Assembly: GCF_016908565.1 (NCBI RefSeq)
Contig: NZ_JAFBED010000003.1
Coordinates: forward strand, 124,001-188,000
Source of the DNA: Sutcliffiella tianshenii
GTDB taxonomy: Bacteria > Bacillota > Bacilli > Bacillales > Bacillaceae_I
DNA: 64,000 nucleotides
Reading direction: 5' to 3'
Position 1 is the stretch's first letter; the number at the start of each line of letters is the position of its first letter. Shown here in pieces: positions 7,670 through 16,501 of the stretch. Position numbers and translations under genes: made by a program. The notes under the pieces are model-generated. The model was given only the letters and a program-made list of their open reading frames with translations, was not told where the DNA came from and did no database searches.

Positions 7670-9286
7670 ATGACTACAACAATAAGCAATATAAATAAAA
7701 TCATCCATAACTCAATGCAATCCAACAACCTACCCGCTGCAGCCTTTGCAATTCTGCAAAACAACGAGGTCACCCTCTCCAAAGGCTACGGCAAAACACA
7801 TATTGAAGACTGGGCAACACCGGTCACAGAGAACACGCTCTTCCGCATCGCCTCAGTCAGCAAGCTTTTCACTGGGACGGTAATCATGATGCTTGTGGAA
7901 AAAGGGGTGATAGACCTGGACAAGCCGGTTCAGCATTATGTGCCTTGGTTTGTCACAGCTGATGCAGAGCGCTCGAAGGAAATTACGGTTCGTATGCTGG
8001 TGACCCATTCATCAGGCCTTCCTACTGGCGGAGATGTGAGTTTCTTTTATAAGGAATCGGGGCTTTATGATTATATGAAAGAGGTGGTCCCAACCTTGCC
8101 TGTGCTATTTAGGCCTGGAACTGCTTATTCATATGGGAATCATGCGCTGAACATTGCAGGGTTTGTCGCGGAGACTGTGACCGGTGTGAAGTTTGCAGAT
8201 CTGATGCAGGAGATGCTGTTTAATCCGCTTGAGATGACGCAGACTACCTATCATCCGCTACGGGCGATGACCCAGCCGTTGTCCTTGCCTCATGACCGGG
8301 ATGCGGAGGGAAGTTTGACGCTTGCGAAACAGTTCTTTGATAACAGTGCGAGCTATCCGTCCTATTATGCGTTCTCTTCCATCAAGGACCTGACCAACTT
8401 TGCCTTGATGCATCTGCAGGACGGGATGTTCAATGATAAGCAGATCCTTTCCGCTGCTTCAATCCAGGAGATGAGAAAAGAGCAGAGCAAGTGGTATACA
8501 ACGAATGATGGGGGCTGCGGCATCACCTTCTTCAAGGAGACGAAGGACGGCATCGAGCGCTTCTGGCATTATGGCCAGTACAGCTACCAGTACTCCAGCC
8601 AGTTCATCCTTGTTCCGGAAAAAGGGATTGCGGTCATTGCCCTTGCGAACGGGGAGAACATCTTCCAGGCAGGCTATGAGATCGTGGATGAACTGCTGAA
8701 GGATGAAGCGAACATTTCCGAGCCTTCTGCACAACCTATTTTAACGGATGATATCGACGGTAAAGCCTATGAAGGGACCTACCTTCACAGCTACCACGGT
8801 CTGTTCGAAATAACTGAGCTTTCCGGGAAACTGCTCATGAAGCATCGTGAAAATAGCTATGAATTGAAAAGGCAAACAAGCGACATCTACAGTGCCCAGG
8901 ACGAGAACGGCAACAATGTCTTCTCTGTCGGCCTCCCTCCTCTAGCTCCAAATCATGGTGATAGATGCATTGTCGTGGATACGAAGGCATGCCCGGAGTT
9001 TGAGCTGGCGTATACACCAAATCCTTCTGACTGGCATGACTTTATCGGAACATACAGTGATGGAACCGAATCCTATGAGGTGGAGCTTGCTGATAGTACG
9101 GTTATTATCAAGGATTTGCAGAATAACAAGGAACTAATCGGACGTGCCATTGAGCACAACCGCTTCTTAACGAGGGAATATGGGCTTGTTAGTTTTATAG
9201 ATATTAAGGGCGTTGTGACGTTGGAGTTTGATTATGCTTGGCGTTATTCGAAGCAAAAGAAAGATGCGTTGGTTGTTCAATCTTAA
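7670..9286 (+). CDS. Serine hydrolase, beta-lactamase class C/DD-peptidase family
   Basis: A 538-residue protein with the class C beta-lactamase-like fold. Visible motifs are SxxK (SVSK in RIASVSKLFTG, about residue 64), YxN (YSYGNHALN) and an HxG triad (FWHYGQYS) replacing KTG. The family includes esterases, D-aminopeptidases and peptidoglycan DD-peptidases. No signal peptide is evident, so it is probably cytosolic, which argues against a classical cell-wall role. Residues about 350-538 form extra beta-rich C-terminal domains common in this group. Monocistronic: promoter region upstream and terminator downstream. Ribosome binding site AAAGGGGAT. Confidence 0.85.
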   Translation: MTTTISNINKIIHNSMQSNNLPAAAFAILQNNEVTLSKGYGKTHIEDWATPVTENTLFRIASVSKLFTGTVIMMLVEKGVIDLDKPVQHYVPWFVTADAERSKEITVRMLVTHSSGLPTGGDVSFFYKESGLYDYMKEVVPTLPVLFRPGTAYSYGNHALNIAGFVAETVTGVKFADLMQEMLFNPLEMTQTTYHPLRAMTQPLSLPHDRDAEGSLTLAKQFFDNSASYPSYYAFSSIKDLTNFALMHLQDGMFNDKQILSAASIQEMRKEQSKWYTTNDGGCGITFFKETKDGIERFWHYGQYSYQYSSQFILVPEKGIAVIALANGENIFQAGYEIVDELLKDEANISEPSAQPILTDDIDGKAYEGTYLHSYHGLFEITELSGKLLMKHRENSYELKRQTSDIYSAQDENGNNVFSVGLPPLAPNHGDRCIVVDTKACPEFELAYTPNPSDWHDFIGTYSDGTESYEVELADSTVIIKDLQNNKELIGRAIEHNRFLTREYGLVSFIDIKGVVTLEFDYAWRYSKQKKDALVVQS

Positions 9287-9323
9287 AAGATCAACGAAAG
9301 TCGAAAGTCATTTTTTTACATTG

Positions 9324-9369
9324 AAAAGAGGAGTCACCTTTTCTATTAAATAAGGTGACTCCTCTTTTT
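9324..9369. terminator. Bidirectional terminator
   Basis: A 17-bp stem (AAAAGAGGAGTCACCTT and its complement) with an 11-nt loop and A/T tracts on both sides. It serves the serine hydrolase gene on the plus strand and the MEDS-domain gene on the minus strand, whose stop codon overlaps it. Confidence 0.9.
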
Positions 9370-9934
9370 ATCTCGTACTAGTATGATATTGCTCGGAGTC
9401 AATCAGATCATCTTCCACCAAAACGTAAGGGTGTGTCTCAAGCAGGATATTTCTCAGATAGTCTGGCATCCTTTCACCTTCGTATGCACAGATCAATGGG
9501 AAGGAAACCACATTCACTGCTTTATCTGCTATTCTTTCAAAATCCTCTATCAGATGCAGCGGCTCCTCCATCGATCTCCACTCCACATGTGCCCAGGACC
9601 GGAAAGAAATGTTCTTTTCTATATAGGGATGTACAGTTTTCTGAAAGTACTTTTCGATAGCAGGAGGATGATAGCTGCCACTTGAAAAGTAGAAATCGAA
9701 GCTGTTGATCCAGTGACAAAACTTCATTTGTTCTTTTGTTAATCTCTTGCTCAATTCTTTTTCGATTATGCGATAAAGACGAGCATTTTCAATAAGAATC
9801 ACATATTCTCCCGCCAAAATCCCATTATGTATAAACTCCACTACTTGTTCAAAATAATGCTTCATTCCATTATAGGCATACAGCACGTGAACGCTTTTTT
9901 GTTCGTCAAACAACTGGTTCATTCTGCTTTTCAA
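9368..9934 (-). CDS. MEDS domain-containing protein
   Basis: About 188 residues. The sequence fits the MEDS (DcmR-type sensory) domain: HVLYAYN near the start, a helix and GEYVILIENARLYRIIEKEL, and late CAYEGERMP. MEDS domains are thought to bind small ligands and are found in regulators and anti-sigma pathways; no DNA-binding or kinase domain is attached here, so it may act as a stand-alone sensor. I chose the TTG start because GGGGTGA lies 5-6 nt upstream; a GTG three codons earlier overlaps that ribosome binding site. Monocistronic. Confidence 0.7.
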   Translation of the reverse strand: MKSRMNQLFDEQKSVHVLYAYNGMKHYFEQVVEFIHNGILAGEYVILIENARLYRIIEKELSKRLTKEQMKFCHWINSFDFYFSSGSYHPPAIEKYFQKTVHPYIEKNISFRSWAHVEWRSMEEPLHLIEDFERIADKAVNVVSFPLICAYEGERMPDYLRNILLETHPYVLVEDDLIDSEQYHTSTR

Positions 9935-10092
9935 GTGAATCACCCCTTCTTTTCTTTTATTAACCTCATTTTACAAGATTCACGGAAAAAAATATCACTA
10001 TTTTCAGTGAAACATCCACATGTCTCCTAGGTAGCCTGAGAAGCTTTGTTCCAGGCTTAAAATACGTTCAGGACGTGTTATAAAACAAGAAA

Positions 10093-10119
10093 AGTCACTT
10101 TCTATTTTGGAAAGTGACT
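10093..10119 (-). terminator. Terminator after the YdcF-like gene
   Basis: A 10-bp perfect stem AGTCACTTTC / GAAAGTGACT with a 7-nt loop and TTTTCTTG on the minus strand. Its first base overlaps the stop codon. Confidence 0.8.
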
Positions 10120-10724
10120 CACAGGGAAATATCTTCGTCCACTAAGGCGCCTTGTTTGACATACATGATGATTTTCCGGGCCTCTGCCTCGGCCCGCTTT
10201 CTCCCCATTTCACTCTCAAACCAGTTATCCGCACGTGTTGTGAGGTCATTGACCGGACAGAGGGTAAAGTTGACCCATGATGGCATATAGGTTTTCAGCG
10301 TCAGGTGGAGTCTTTTCATATGAAAGGCAGTGGTGACGATCAGCAGCCTGTCTATTTTATGAAGGGAAAATGCCCTGTCCAATATCAGCATGGATGCCAG
10401 CACATTCTCTTTCGTATGGAGGGAGAGTTCCTCTACTAATATATCTTTGTCGGGGACTCCCATTTTGACAGCTTCATTTTTTAGCGCAACAGCCTCTACA
10501 GCCTCCTGCCCGTCCCATTTCACACCACCGGCACATAGTATCTTACCTGCTCTGCCATTGTGGTATAGCTCTACTGCTTTTGGCAGACGATATTGCACCG
10601 CTTTGCTGCTGCCGACAACAAGAATACAGTCGCCGTTGTGCTGATCATCCTCCAAGCCATTGAATAATAGACTTGCAATTTGATGATCTGTTAACGCATT
10701 CTCATCCAACTCTGAAATGAGCAT
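10119..10724 (-). CDS. YdcF/SanA-like (DUF218) protein
   Basis: A 201-residue protein of the YdcF/ElyC/SanA group: a Rossmann-like core with ILVVGSSKAVQYRLPKA, KILCAGGVKWDGQ and LLIVTTAFHMKRL, in the family order. It lacks the membrane anchor many members carry, so it is probably cytosolic. Related proteins are tied to envelope polysaccharide or peptidoglycan precursor metabolism and some bind S-adenosylmethionine, but the reaction is not established. Ribosome binding site GAGGTGA. Monocistronic. Confidence 0.85.
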   Translation of the reverse strand: MLISELDENALTDHQIASLLFNGLEDDQHNGDCILVVGSSKAVQYRLPKAVELYHNGRAGKILCAGGVKWDGQEAVEAVALKNEAVKMGVPDKDILVEELSLHTKENVLASMLILDRAFSLHKIDRLLIVTTAFHMKRLHLTLKTYMPSWVNFTLCPVNDLTTRADNWFESEMGRKRAEAEARKIIMYVKQGALVDEDISL

Positions 10725-10884
10725 CAGTTCACCTCAATTTATTCGTAGATAGCTCTACTACCAGAGCTCCCTCTTCTATCATACTCGGTAAGCTATGATA
10801 AGGTTCCTGGATATGACAAATTCCGGTTGAATTCCAGTAGAATGAACCTGAATTTTGGTGAATGCCGCTGATTGGAATTTAACA

Positions 10885-10931
10885 ACAAAATGGCCGTCCG
10901 AAAGCTTTTAAACTTTCAGGACAGCCATTTT
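10885..10931 (-). terminator. Terminator after the aminotransferase gene
   Basis: A long stem formed by AAAATGGCCGTCC-GAAAG and its near-complement CTTTC-GGACAGCCATTTT; it overlaps the stop codon at 10930-10932. Confidence 0.8.
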
Positions 10932-12120
10932 ATTTTCTGATTAGCTTCCCTAGTTTCTTTATTCCTTCCCCTATCTCCTTCTCATCCGCATAGCTGAAGG
11001 ATAGTCGCAGATACTCTTTTCCTTCTACGGAATCCAGAAAAAAGTGCTTTCCAGGGATGTAGGCCACTCCTTCTGCCATTGCCTTTTCCAGCAATTCCGA
11101 CGTATCCACTCCAGGAAGCCTCACCCAGGCAAAATATCCTCCCTTCGGCACATACCATGTAACGGATTCAGGCATATTTTCCTGCAAGGCTGAGAGCATG
11201 ACCGCACACTTTTCGCGATAGGTATTCTTCAGCATCTCTAAGCGCACTTTGAAGTCGATGTTTTCCAGGTAAGTTGCCATCGTGCTATGGGCAAAAGGAT
11301 GCTCGAGGTCTTTTTTGAACCAACATAGTGTTGTAATGAAATCACTGGCTCCCGCTACCCAGCCGATACGCATGCCCGGTGCCACGACCTTGGAGAGCGA
11401 ACCGATATGAAGCACCCGCCCCTCTTTGTCCATTGCTTTCAACGTCTCTGGGCTTTCGCCGAATGCAAGCTCCCCATAGGCATCGTCCTCGACTATGAGA
11501 AAGTTGTAGGTGGAGGCAAGCTCCAGCAGATGCTTTCTACGCTCTAGAGTCAGTGTGGTCCCGGTTGGATTTTGAAAAGTCGGGATGGTATATAAAAAAC
11601 GCGGCAAACTGAGTCCGGTGCGTTTTCTTTCTTCAAGTTCTTTTTCGAGTAGATCTGTCTGAAGCCCATGTTCATCAACAGGGATGGAGATGTACTGATT
11701 TGTGTAGTTCCGGAAGATTTCCAATGCCTCCATATAGGTCGGTGCTTCGATTGCAACAACCGATTCCTCATCAAGGAGGATCCTGGCAATCAGATCGATC
11801 GCCTGGCATGCACCGGAAGTGACCAATAGCTCTTCTTTGGACACACGCATGCCACGCTCATCCAATCTATCTTGAATTTGCTCCTTCAGCTTGTCGATGT
11901 GAGGACTTCCAAGATAGTGAAGAGGCAAGTCCCGCTCCTCGTCCAGGAGGCGTACTACTGCCGCCTTCAGCTCTTGATCCGGAACAAGCGCTGGTGCAGG
12001 ATAGCCGGAATTAAGGCGAATACAGTTTTCCGTGATACTTGGCATCCATTCACCCGGCGGACTGTTCTTCAGAGCAGGTTTTATTGTTTTGGAGATAAAG
12101 GATTTGGCGTCCATGTTCAT
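10930..12120 (-). CDS. PLP-dependent aminotransferase, class I/II (2-aminoadipate transaminase-like)
   Basis: About 396 residues of the fold-type I aminotransferases related to LysN/MocR catalytic domains: YLGSPHIDKLKEQI, VTSGACQAIDLIA, FQNPTGTTL, VEDDAYGEL and the PLP lysine in GSLSKVVAPGMRIGW. No GntR DNA-binding domain is attached. The natural amino donor cannot be told. I chose an ATG 11 codons inside the longest frame because GGAAAGG is suitably placed only for the internal ATG cluster. It lies downstream of an SsuABC-type importer on the same strand, separated by a short region with a perfect palindrome, so cotranscription is possible. Confidence 0.85.
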   Translation of the reverse strand: MNMDAKSFISKTIKPALKNSPPGEWMPSITENCIRLNSGYPAPALVPDQELKAAVVRLLDEERDLPLHYLGSPHIDKLKEQIQDRLDERGMRVSKEELLVTSGACQAIDLIARILLDEESVVAIEAPTYMEALEIFRNYTNQYISIPVDEHGLQTDLLEKELEERKRTGLSLPRFLYTIPTFQNPTGTTLTLERRKHLLELASTYNFLIVEDDAYGELAFGESPETLKAMDKEGRVLHIGSLSKVVAPGMRIGWVAGASDFITTLCWFKKDLEHPFAHSTMATYLENIDFKVRLEMLKNTYREKCAVMLSALQENMPESVTWYVPKGGYFAWVRLPGVDTSELLEKAMAEGVAYIPGKHFFLDSVEGKEYLRLSFSYADEKEIGEGIKKLGKLIRK

Positions 12121-12132
12121 CATGCCTTTCCG

Positions 12133-12151
12133 GGGACAGGTCACCTGTCCC
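12133..12151. repeat. Perfect 9-bp palindrome GGGACAGGT-C-ACCTGTCCC
   Basis: A 19-nt perfect dyad with a single central base, in the 5' leader of the aminotransferase gene and 37 nt past the stop of the ABC ATPase gene. It has no T tract, so it is not a classical terminator. A degenerate relative (GATAGGTGACCTGCCT) occurs near 19155-19171, after another importer operon. Similar GGGACAGGT dyads recur in Bacillus intergenic regions; the role is unknown. Confidence 0.6.
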
Positions 12152-12188
12152 ACACAAAAAGTAAGTGGGACAAGGAATCTATCCCCGC

Positions 12189-13001
12189 TTATATTGATTT
12201 TAAACTTTCTTCCCTGATCAGTTCCAGTAATTCCTGTTTGTAGTTGGCAAATTCGGTTGTTCCTTTGATGCTGAATTGCCTTGGGCGTTCCAATGTGATC
12301 GGGATTTTCTTTTTCAGGCGTCCGGGTCTTGCTGTCATGACATAGACAGAGTCTGCGAGGAAGATGGATTCGTCGACATCATGGGTGATGAAAAGGATTG
12401 TTTTCTTCGACTCTTCCCATGCCTTCAATAAGACCTCCTGCATGATGTTCCTTGTTTGGGCATCCAATGCTCCAAATGGTTCGTCCATCAACAGGATTTC
12501 AGGATCATTCGCGAGGGAGCGTGCAATGGCAACGCGCTGTTTCATGCCACCCGATAATTGGATGGGATAATGATTTTCAAACCCTTCCAGGCCGATCAAT
12601 TGCAGATAATGACGTGCAACATCGTCCTGTTCCTTCTGGGATGACCCTTTCAGTTTCAAACCGAATGAAATATTCTCCTTGACGGTCAACCATGGATAGA
12701 GCGTGTAGGATTGGAACACCATGCCGCGGTCAGGGCCCGGACCTTGGATTGCCTTGCCATCAAGCAGCACCTCACCTGTAGTCGCTTCCTCAAGGCCACC
12801 GACGATTCGAAGCACGGTCGATTTTCCGCAGCCGGAAGGTCCGAGGATGGTGACAAACTCCCCTTCGTTTATGGAGAAAGAGGTTTTCTCAAGGGCTGAG
12901 GTCTCCCCGCTTTTGGTCTTGAAGGTTTTTCCCACTTCTTTGATTTCAAGCTTTGGTGTCCATAACTGTGTTGTATGTGTAGAAGTCATCTTATAGACCA
13001 T
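12189..13001 (-). CDS. ABC transporter ATP-binding protein, SsuB/TauB-like
   Basis: A 270-residue ATPase with Walker A GPSGCGKST, signature LSGGMKQRVAIARSL, Walker B EILLMDEPFGALD and the switch His in LFITHDVDES. These fit the nitrate/sulfonate/taurine class. It would energise import with the permease whose gene overlaps its start by 11 nt and the binding protein further upstream. Operon position and family suggest uptake of an organosulfur or thiamine-precursor-like compound; the substrate is not proved. Confidence 0.88.
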   Translation of the reverse strand: MVYKMTSTHTTQLWTPKLEIKEVGKTFKTKSGETSALEKTSFSINEGEFVTILGPSGCGKSTVLRIVGGLEEATTGEVLLDGKAIQGPGPDRGMVFQSYTLYPWLTVKENISFGLKLKGSSQKEQDDVARHYLQLIGLEGFENHYPIQLSGGMKQRVAIARSLANDPEILLMDEPFGALDAQTRNIMQEVLLKAWEESKKTILFITHDVDESIFLADSVYVMTARPGRLKKKIPITLERPRQFSIKGTTEFANYKQELLELIREESLKSI

Positions 13002-13797
13002 CCTTTCTCATCCACGAAAACGACGCTCGGTAGATAGCTTTAAATATCAAATCTGTCATCAGCCCCAATAGACCGATGATCAGGATCCCGACAATGATTT
13101 TATCAGGCTGAAGGAAACGGGATGCATGCATGATCATGTAGCCCAATCCGCTTGACGCACCGACAATTTCCGCCACGACCAGATACGTCCATGCCCACCC
13201 GAATGTGATGCGCAGTGTATCGACAATCCCTGGCAAGGAAGCAGGCAAAATCACTTTTGTAAAGACTTGGACCTTGTTTGCTCCCAATGTATAGGAAACA
13301 TCAATCAATTCATTTTGGACATTTTTCGTGACATCCATGATCATGAGGGTCAGTTGAAAGAAGGTCCCAAGGAAAATGACGCTCATTTTTTCCGCTTCTC
13401 CAAGGCCAATCCACAGTATCAACAAAGGAATAAAGGCCGATGCCGGCATATAGCGGATGAAACCGATGATCGGTTCAAATGCTCCTTCCATGATCTTCAG
13501 GGAACCCATTAATATTCCGAGTGGGATCCCGATGGCTGCAGCCACTAGAAATCCTACCAATACGCGCGAAAAGCTGATTCCGATATCAGAAAGGAGATCT
13601 CCGTTTACAAACAGGTCAATTCCTGTGAATAATACTGCTGTTGGCGTCGGTAAGAACAATGGGTTCACGATCCCCCCATAGCTCAGCACTGACCAGAAGG
13701 CTAAAAATAGCAAGAAGGTGACAAATCCTGCTGAAGTATAGAGCATTTTAGGTATTTCTTTGTTAGGAGTAAAGATCTTCGCTAGCATAGCACCCAC
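12991..13797 (-). CDS. ABC transporter permease, SsuC/TauC-like
   Basis: A 268-residue membrane protein with about six helices and a family EAA loop (LIDVSYTLGANKVQVFTKV). It follows the binding-protein gene by about 75 nt, with a terminator-like hairpin in the gap, and overlaps the ATPase gene. An SsuC/TauC/ThiX-type channel subunit. Confidence 0.88.
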   Translation of the reverse strand: MGAMLAKIFTPNKEIPKMLYTSAGFVTFLLFLAFWSVLSYGGIVNPLFLPTPTAVLFTGIDLFVNGDLLSDIGISFSRVLVGFLVAAAIGIPLGILMGSLKIMEGAFEPIIGFIRYMPASAFIPLLILWIGLGEAEKMSVIFLGTFFQLTLMIMDVTKNVQNELIDVSYTLGANKVQVFTKVILPASLPGIVDTLRITFGWAWTYLVVAEIVGASSGLGYMIMHASRFLQPDKIIVGILIIGLLGLMTDLIFKAIYRASFSWMRKDGL

Positions 13798-13817
13798 CCA
13801 ATTCTATTTATCTTTTA

Positions 13818-13864
13818 TAAAAAAACCTAACATTGGAGGAAAGAGACCTTCCATATGTTAGGTT
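13818..13864 (-). terminator. Intra-operon terminator after the binding-protein gene
   Basis: A stem AACCTAACAT / ATGTTAGGTT closed by an inner TGGA-rich hairpin and followed by TTTTTTT on the minus strand. Placed between binding protein and permease, it probably lets the binding protein be made in excess. Confidence 0.8.
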
Positions 13865-13872
13865 CTTAAATT

Positions 13873-14850
13873 TTATTGGAAGCTTCCGTTGATGATATCT
13901 TCCGCTTTCGGCTCCTTATCGATGATCCCCTGTTCCTTATAGAACTTGATCGCTTTTTCGGTAGATTCATAGATGGATCCTTTGCTGCTTTCTGTACCGA
14001 ACAATTCTTTGTTCTCTTCTTTTGTGAAGAACTTCAAGCCTTCTTTTGTGGCAACGAATTCCTCTGTATCAATCTTGAGGCCTTTTGCCATGATCTCATC
14101 GGCTTCTTCGGGATTCTCTTTCCAATAGTCCATCGCTTCTCCCATTGCTTTTACAAAAGCTTTCACATCATCAGGGCGATTTTTGATTACTTCTTCTTTG
14201 AAGCTGACCGTATCGACAATGATTCCTGACAGGTCCTTTGTCGTCAATAATACTTTTCCACCCGCATCCGCACCTTTGGATAGCCATGGCTCCCAAGTGA
14301 CAGCCACATCCACTTTCCCGGCAGCAAACGCTGCACCGGCATCACCGGCAGACATTTGTACAACCTCGACATCATTTTCTGTCAAGCCTCCTTGCTGCAG
14401 GGCTGTAAGTGCAAGCATATGACTCGTGGAACCCACTTCAAATGCCATCGTTTTCCCCTTCAGGTCTTTCACATCCTTGATGTCATTTTTCACAAGGATT
14501 CCGTCCCCTCCAAAGGAGTCATCTAGGATCCAGACGACATTCACCGGAATGCCGGATGCCGCCAATGTTGTTTGAACATCAAGAGCAGTAGCCATGCCAT
14601 CGATTTTCCCGCTTGCCAATGCCTGTTTGCGCTCAGCCAACCCTTCCACAATGGATAGGTCCACTTCAATGCCATTCTTTTCAAAAAAACCTTTCTCTTT
14701 TGCCAAAAATAATGGACCATAGCCTGTCCATGTCGGCAACGTTACCTTCAACGGCTCAGAAGATTTCCCCGAGCCGGCATCATCGCTTCCGCAAGCGGTT
14801 AGCGCTATTAACATAAATAATGCGACTATCATGATTGTTAACTTTTTCAC
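13873..14850 (-). CDS. ABC transporter substrate-binding lipoprotein, SsuA/TauA-like
   Basis: A 325-residue lipoprotein (lipobox LTAC at residues 17-20). The mature domain matches the NMT1/SsuA/TauA type: VTLPTWTGYGPLFLAKEKGFF, then LASGKIDGMATALD and VAVTWEPWLS. It would capture substrate outside the membrane for the permease/ATPase pair downstream. The start is a GTG with ribosome binding site TTAGGGGG. A good promoter (TTGACA-N17-TATATT) lies 67-95 nt upstream. Alternatives are nitrate, sulfonate, taurine or thiamine-precursor binding; the sequence alone does not decide. Confidence 0.87.
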   Translation of the reverse strand: MKKLTIMIVALFMLIALTACGSDDAGSGKSSEPLKVTLPTWTGYGPLFLAKEKGFFEKNGIEVDLSIVEGLAERKQALASGKIDGMATALDVQTTLAASGIPVNVVWILDDSFGGDGILVKNDIKDVKDLKGKTMAFEVGSTSHMLALTALQQGGLTENDVEVVQMSAGDAGAAFAAGKVDVAVTWEPWLSKGADAGGKVLLTTKDLSGIIVDTVSFKEEVIKNRPDDVKAFVKAMGEAMDYWKENPEEADEIMAKGLKIDTEEFVATKEGLKFFTKEENKELFGTESSKGSIYESTEKAIKFYKEQGIIDKEPKAEDIINGSFQ

Positions 14851-14916
14851 TTTATTTTCCCCCTAAGTTATCTGTAACAACGTATTATTATGTATTTTTA
14901 TAAATAATATTCTATT

Positions 14917-14945
14917 AATATACATTCCTATTTTTTTCATGTCAA
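14917..14945 (-). promoter_or_regulatory. Sigma-A-type promoter for the SsuABC-like operon
   Basis: A consensus -35 TTGACA and a -10 TATATT separated by 17 nt, directed leftward towards the binding-protein gene. Confidence 0.7.
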
Positions 14946-14994
14946 TCACTATCTGATTAGATAGGAAAATTAAAATTTTCAAATAAATATTTTC

Positions 14995-15023
14995 TTGACA
15001 TTACCTCTTCAACCCATTAAAGT
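14995..15023 (+). promoter_or_regulatory. Promoter candidate for the S-box-controlled operon
   Basis: A -35 TTGACA followed after 17 nt by TAAAGT (a weak -10). It points rightward and would start transcription about 30 nt before the riboswitch. Confidence 0.5.
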
Positions 15024-15057
15024 GATAATTATAAATTTTTCAATAATTTTATACGTA

Positions 15058-15170
15058 TTCTCTTATCGAGAGTGGCGGAGGGACTGGCCCTATGATGCCC
15101 GGCAACCGTTCCAAATGGAATTGGTGCTAAATCCTGCAGGACATATCTGTGTCCTGAAAGATGAGAGAGG
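15058..15170 (+). promoter_or_regulatory. SAM-I (S-box) riboswitch aptamer
   Basis: All conserved S-box blocks are present in order: P1 strand CTCTTATCGAGAG, GGCGGAGGGACTGGCCCTATGA, CCGGCAACC, GGTGCTAAATCCTGCAGG and CCTGAAAGATGAGAG closing P1. The last seven bases (AGAGAGG, 15164-15170) can pair with CCTCTCT (15199-15205), part of the following terminator stem, giving the usual antiterminator. High S-adenosylmethionine should therefore switch off the downstream sugar-type importer operon. Confidence 0.95.
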
Positions 15171-15195
15171 CGCATCCGACATATGTATTGCGGTG

Positions 15196-15227
15196 AAACC
15201 TCTCTTTTCAGGGAGGTTTTTTTATTT
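15196..15227 (+). terminator. S-box-controlled terminator
   Basis: The stem AAACCTC(T)C / G(G)GAGGTTT with a short loop and TTTTTTTATTTT. Its left arm competes with the riboswitch antiterminator strand. It lies 55 nt before the start of the binding-protein gene. Confidence 0.9.
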
Positions 15228-15281
15228 TGTAGAATTCCTCCCCGGCCAAAAATAGAAAAAAATTAAAAGGGAGTCATAATC

Positions 15282-16400
15282 ATGAAAAAGAAAACAATCG
15301 TGAAATCAGTTTTTGCCGCCACGCTATCTTTATCACTACTTTTAACAGGATGTTCCTCAGGGAATTCCGGTCAGACTGCTGGAGCCAAGGAAAAGGTATC
15401 CTTTGAAAATGTACCAGAGCGTTTTGCAGATGGGGAAGGTGCGAAAATCAAGGTCATCCGAAAAATCGGTGGCGATGATCATACTGCTCAATTCCTGGCA
15501 GGTGCCAAACAGGAAGGGGAAGCACTTGGTTTTGAAGTGGATGTATTCACTGCAAACGGGGACAGCGCGAAGTTCCACGATGCGATCGAGCAGGCTGTCA
15601 CTCAGGATTATGATGGGGTCATCCTTTCCCATGGTGATGATGCCGCGACTGTGGAAGGAGTAAAGAAGTTGGTGGAAGCAGGCAAGAGCGTTGTGACGTT
15701 TGACTCCAATCCGGACGTTGGTTCGGTTGAAGGTGTGACACAGACATCCCAGGATGATGAAGCACTTGCGAAACTGGCGCTTGATCAGCTTGTGAAGGAT
15801 TTCAATGGGGAAGCAAATATCGTTTACCTTTGGGTCGACGGGTTTCCTCCGATGGTAAGACGGAACGCAGTCTATAAGGATACGCTTTCTGGCAATCCAG
15901 GCATCAAGGAAGTCGAGCGCTTCGGTGTAGCGGCTGCTGATACTTCCGTTCAGACCCAGAATGCTGTGGCGGCGATGCTGAATAAGCATAAAAAAGGGGA
16001 AATCGACGCGATCTTCGCAACATGGGATGCCTTCGCAATAGGCGCCGCGCGAGCAATCCAGGAAGCTGGCCGTGACGAAATCAAAATCTACGGTATCGAT
16101 GTATCCAATGCCGACCTCCAGGAAATCCAGGCAGAAAAAAGCCCTTGGAAATACACAGCGGCAGTAGATCCTAAACTGATTGGTGCGGTCAATCTGCGTC
16201 TGCTTGCCAAGAAGCTGGCTGGCGAAGAAACGCCTGAGACCTATGACCTTGAGGCATCCCTCATCTCCCAGGAGGAGCTTCGCGAATCGGATCAGGCAGT
16301 CAACATGGTGAATCTCGCAGATATCATTGAAGGCTGGGGAACCTCCTCCGCATTTGAAGAGGATTGGATGAAGGTGCTGAAGGATCATTATCAGAAGTAG
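15282..16400 (+). CDS. Sugar-type ABC transporter substrate-binding lipoprotein (RbsB-like), S-box regulated
   Basis: A 372-residue lipoprotein (lipobox LLTGC near residues 20-24) with a type 1 periplasmic-binding fold: DGVILSHGDDAATVEGVKKL, VVTFDSNPDVGSV and DAIFATWDAFAIGAARAI match the ribose/autoinducer-2 group. First gene of an RbsB-RbsA-RbsC-like operon headed by a SAM-I riboswitch. Because S-box genes serve methionine synthesis, uptake or salvage, the ligand is likely a sulfur-containing nucleoside or sugar such as methylthioribose; this is inference. No kinase or salvage enzyme gene is adjacent. A hairpin follows the stop, probably lowering expression of the downstream membrane genes. 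Confidence 0.88.
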   Translation: MKKKTIVKSVFAATLSLSLLLTGCSSGNSGQTAGAKEKVSFENVPERFADGEGAKIKVIRKIGGDDHTAQFLAGAKQEGEALGFEVDVFTANGDSAKFHDAIEQAVTQDYDGVILSHGDDAATVEGVKKLVEAGKSVVTFDSNPDVGSVEGVTQTSQDDEALAKLALDQLVKDFNGEANIVYLWVDGFPPMVRRNAVYKDTLSGNPGIKEVERFGVAAADTSVQTQNAVAAMLNKHKKGEIDAIFATWDAFAIGAARAIQEAGRDEIKIYGIDVSNADLQEIQAEKSPWKYTAAVDPKLIGAVNLRLLAKKLAGEETPETYDLEASLISQEELRESDQAVNMVNLADIIEGWGTSSAFEEDWMKVLKDHYQK

Positions 16401-16410
16401 CATAATTACC

Positions 16411-16452
16411 GGGCTGTCCATAAAGTCATCATCTGACTTTTGGGCAGCTTTT
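16411..16452 (+). terminator. Intra-operon hairpin after the RbsB-like gene
   Basis: A stem built from GGGCTGTCC-AAGTCA and TGACTT-GGGCAGC with a short loop and TTTTC. As in the SsuABC-like operon, it follows the binding-protein gene and precedes the membrane-component genes. Confidence 0.7.
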
Positions 16453-16501
16453 CTTGGAGATAAATTGAGTTTGGCAGGAAAACTTGGTATGGATTTCTGG
16501 T

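Noticed and set aside
12133..12151. Rho-independent terminator after the SsuB-like gene
   Set aside because: The dyad is strong but has no T tract on either side at the required place.
15357..16421. 354-codon minus-strand frame opposite the RbsB-like gene
   Set aside because: Antisense shadow; the plus-strand gene has riboswitch, SD, lipobox and family motifs.
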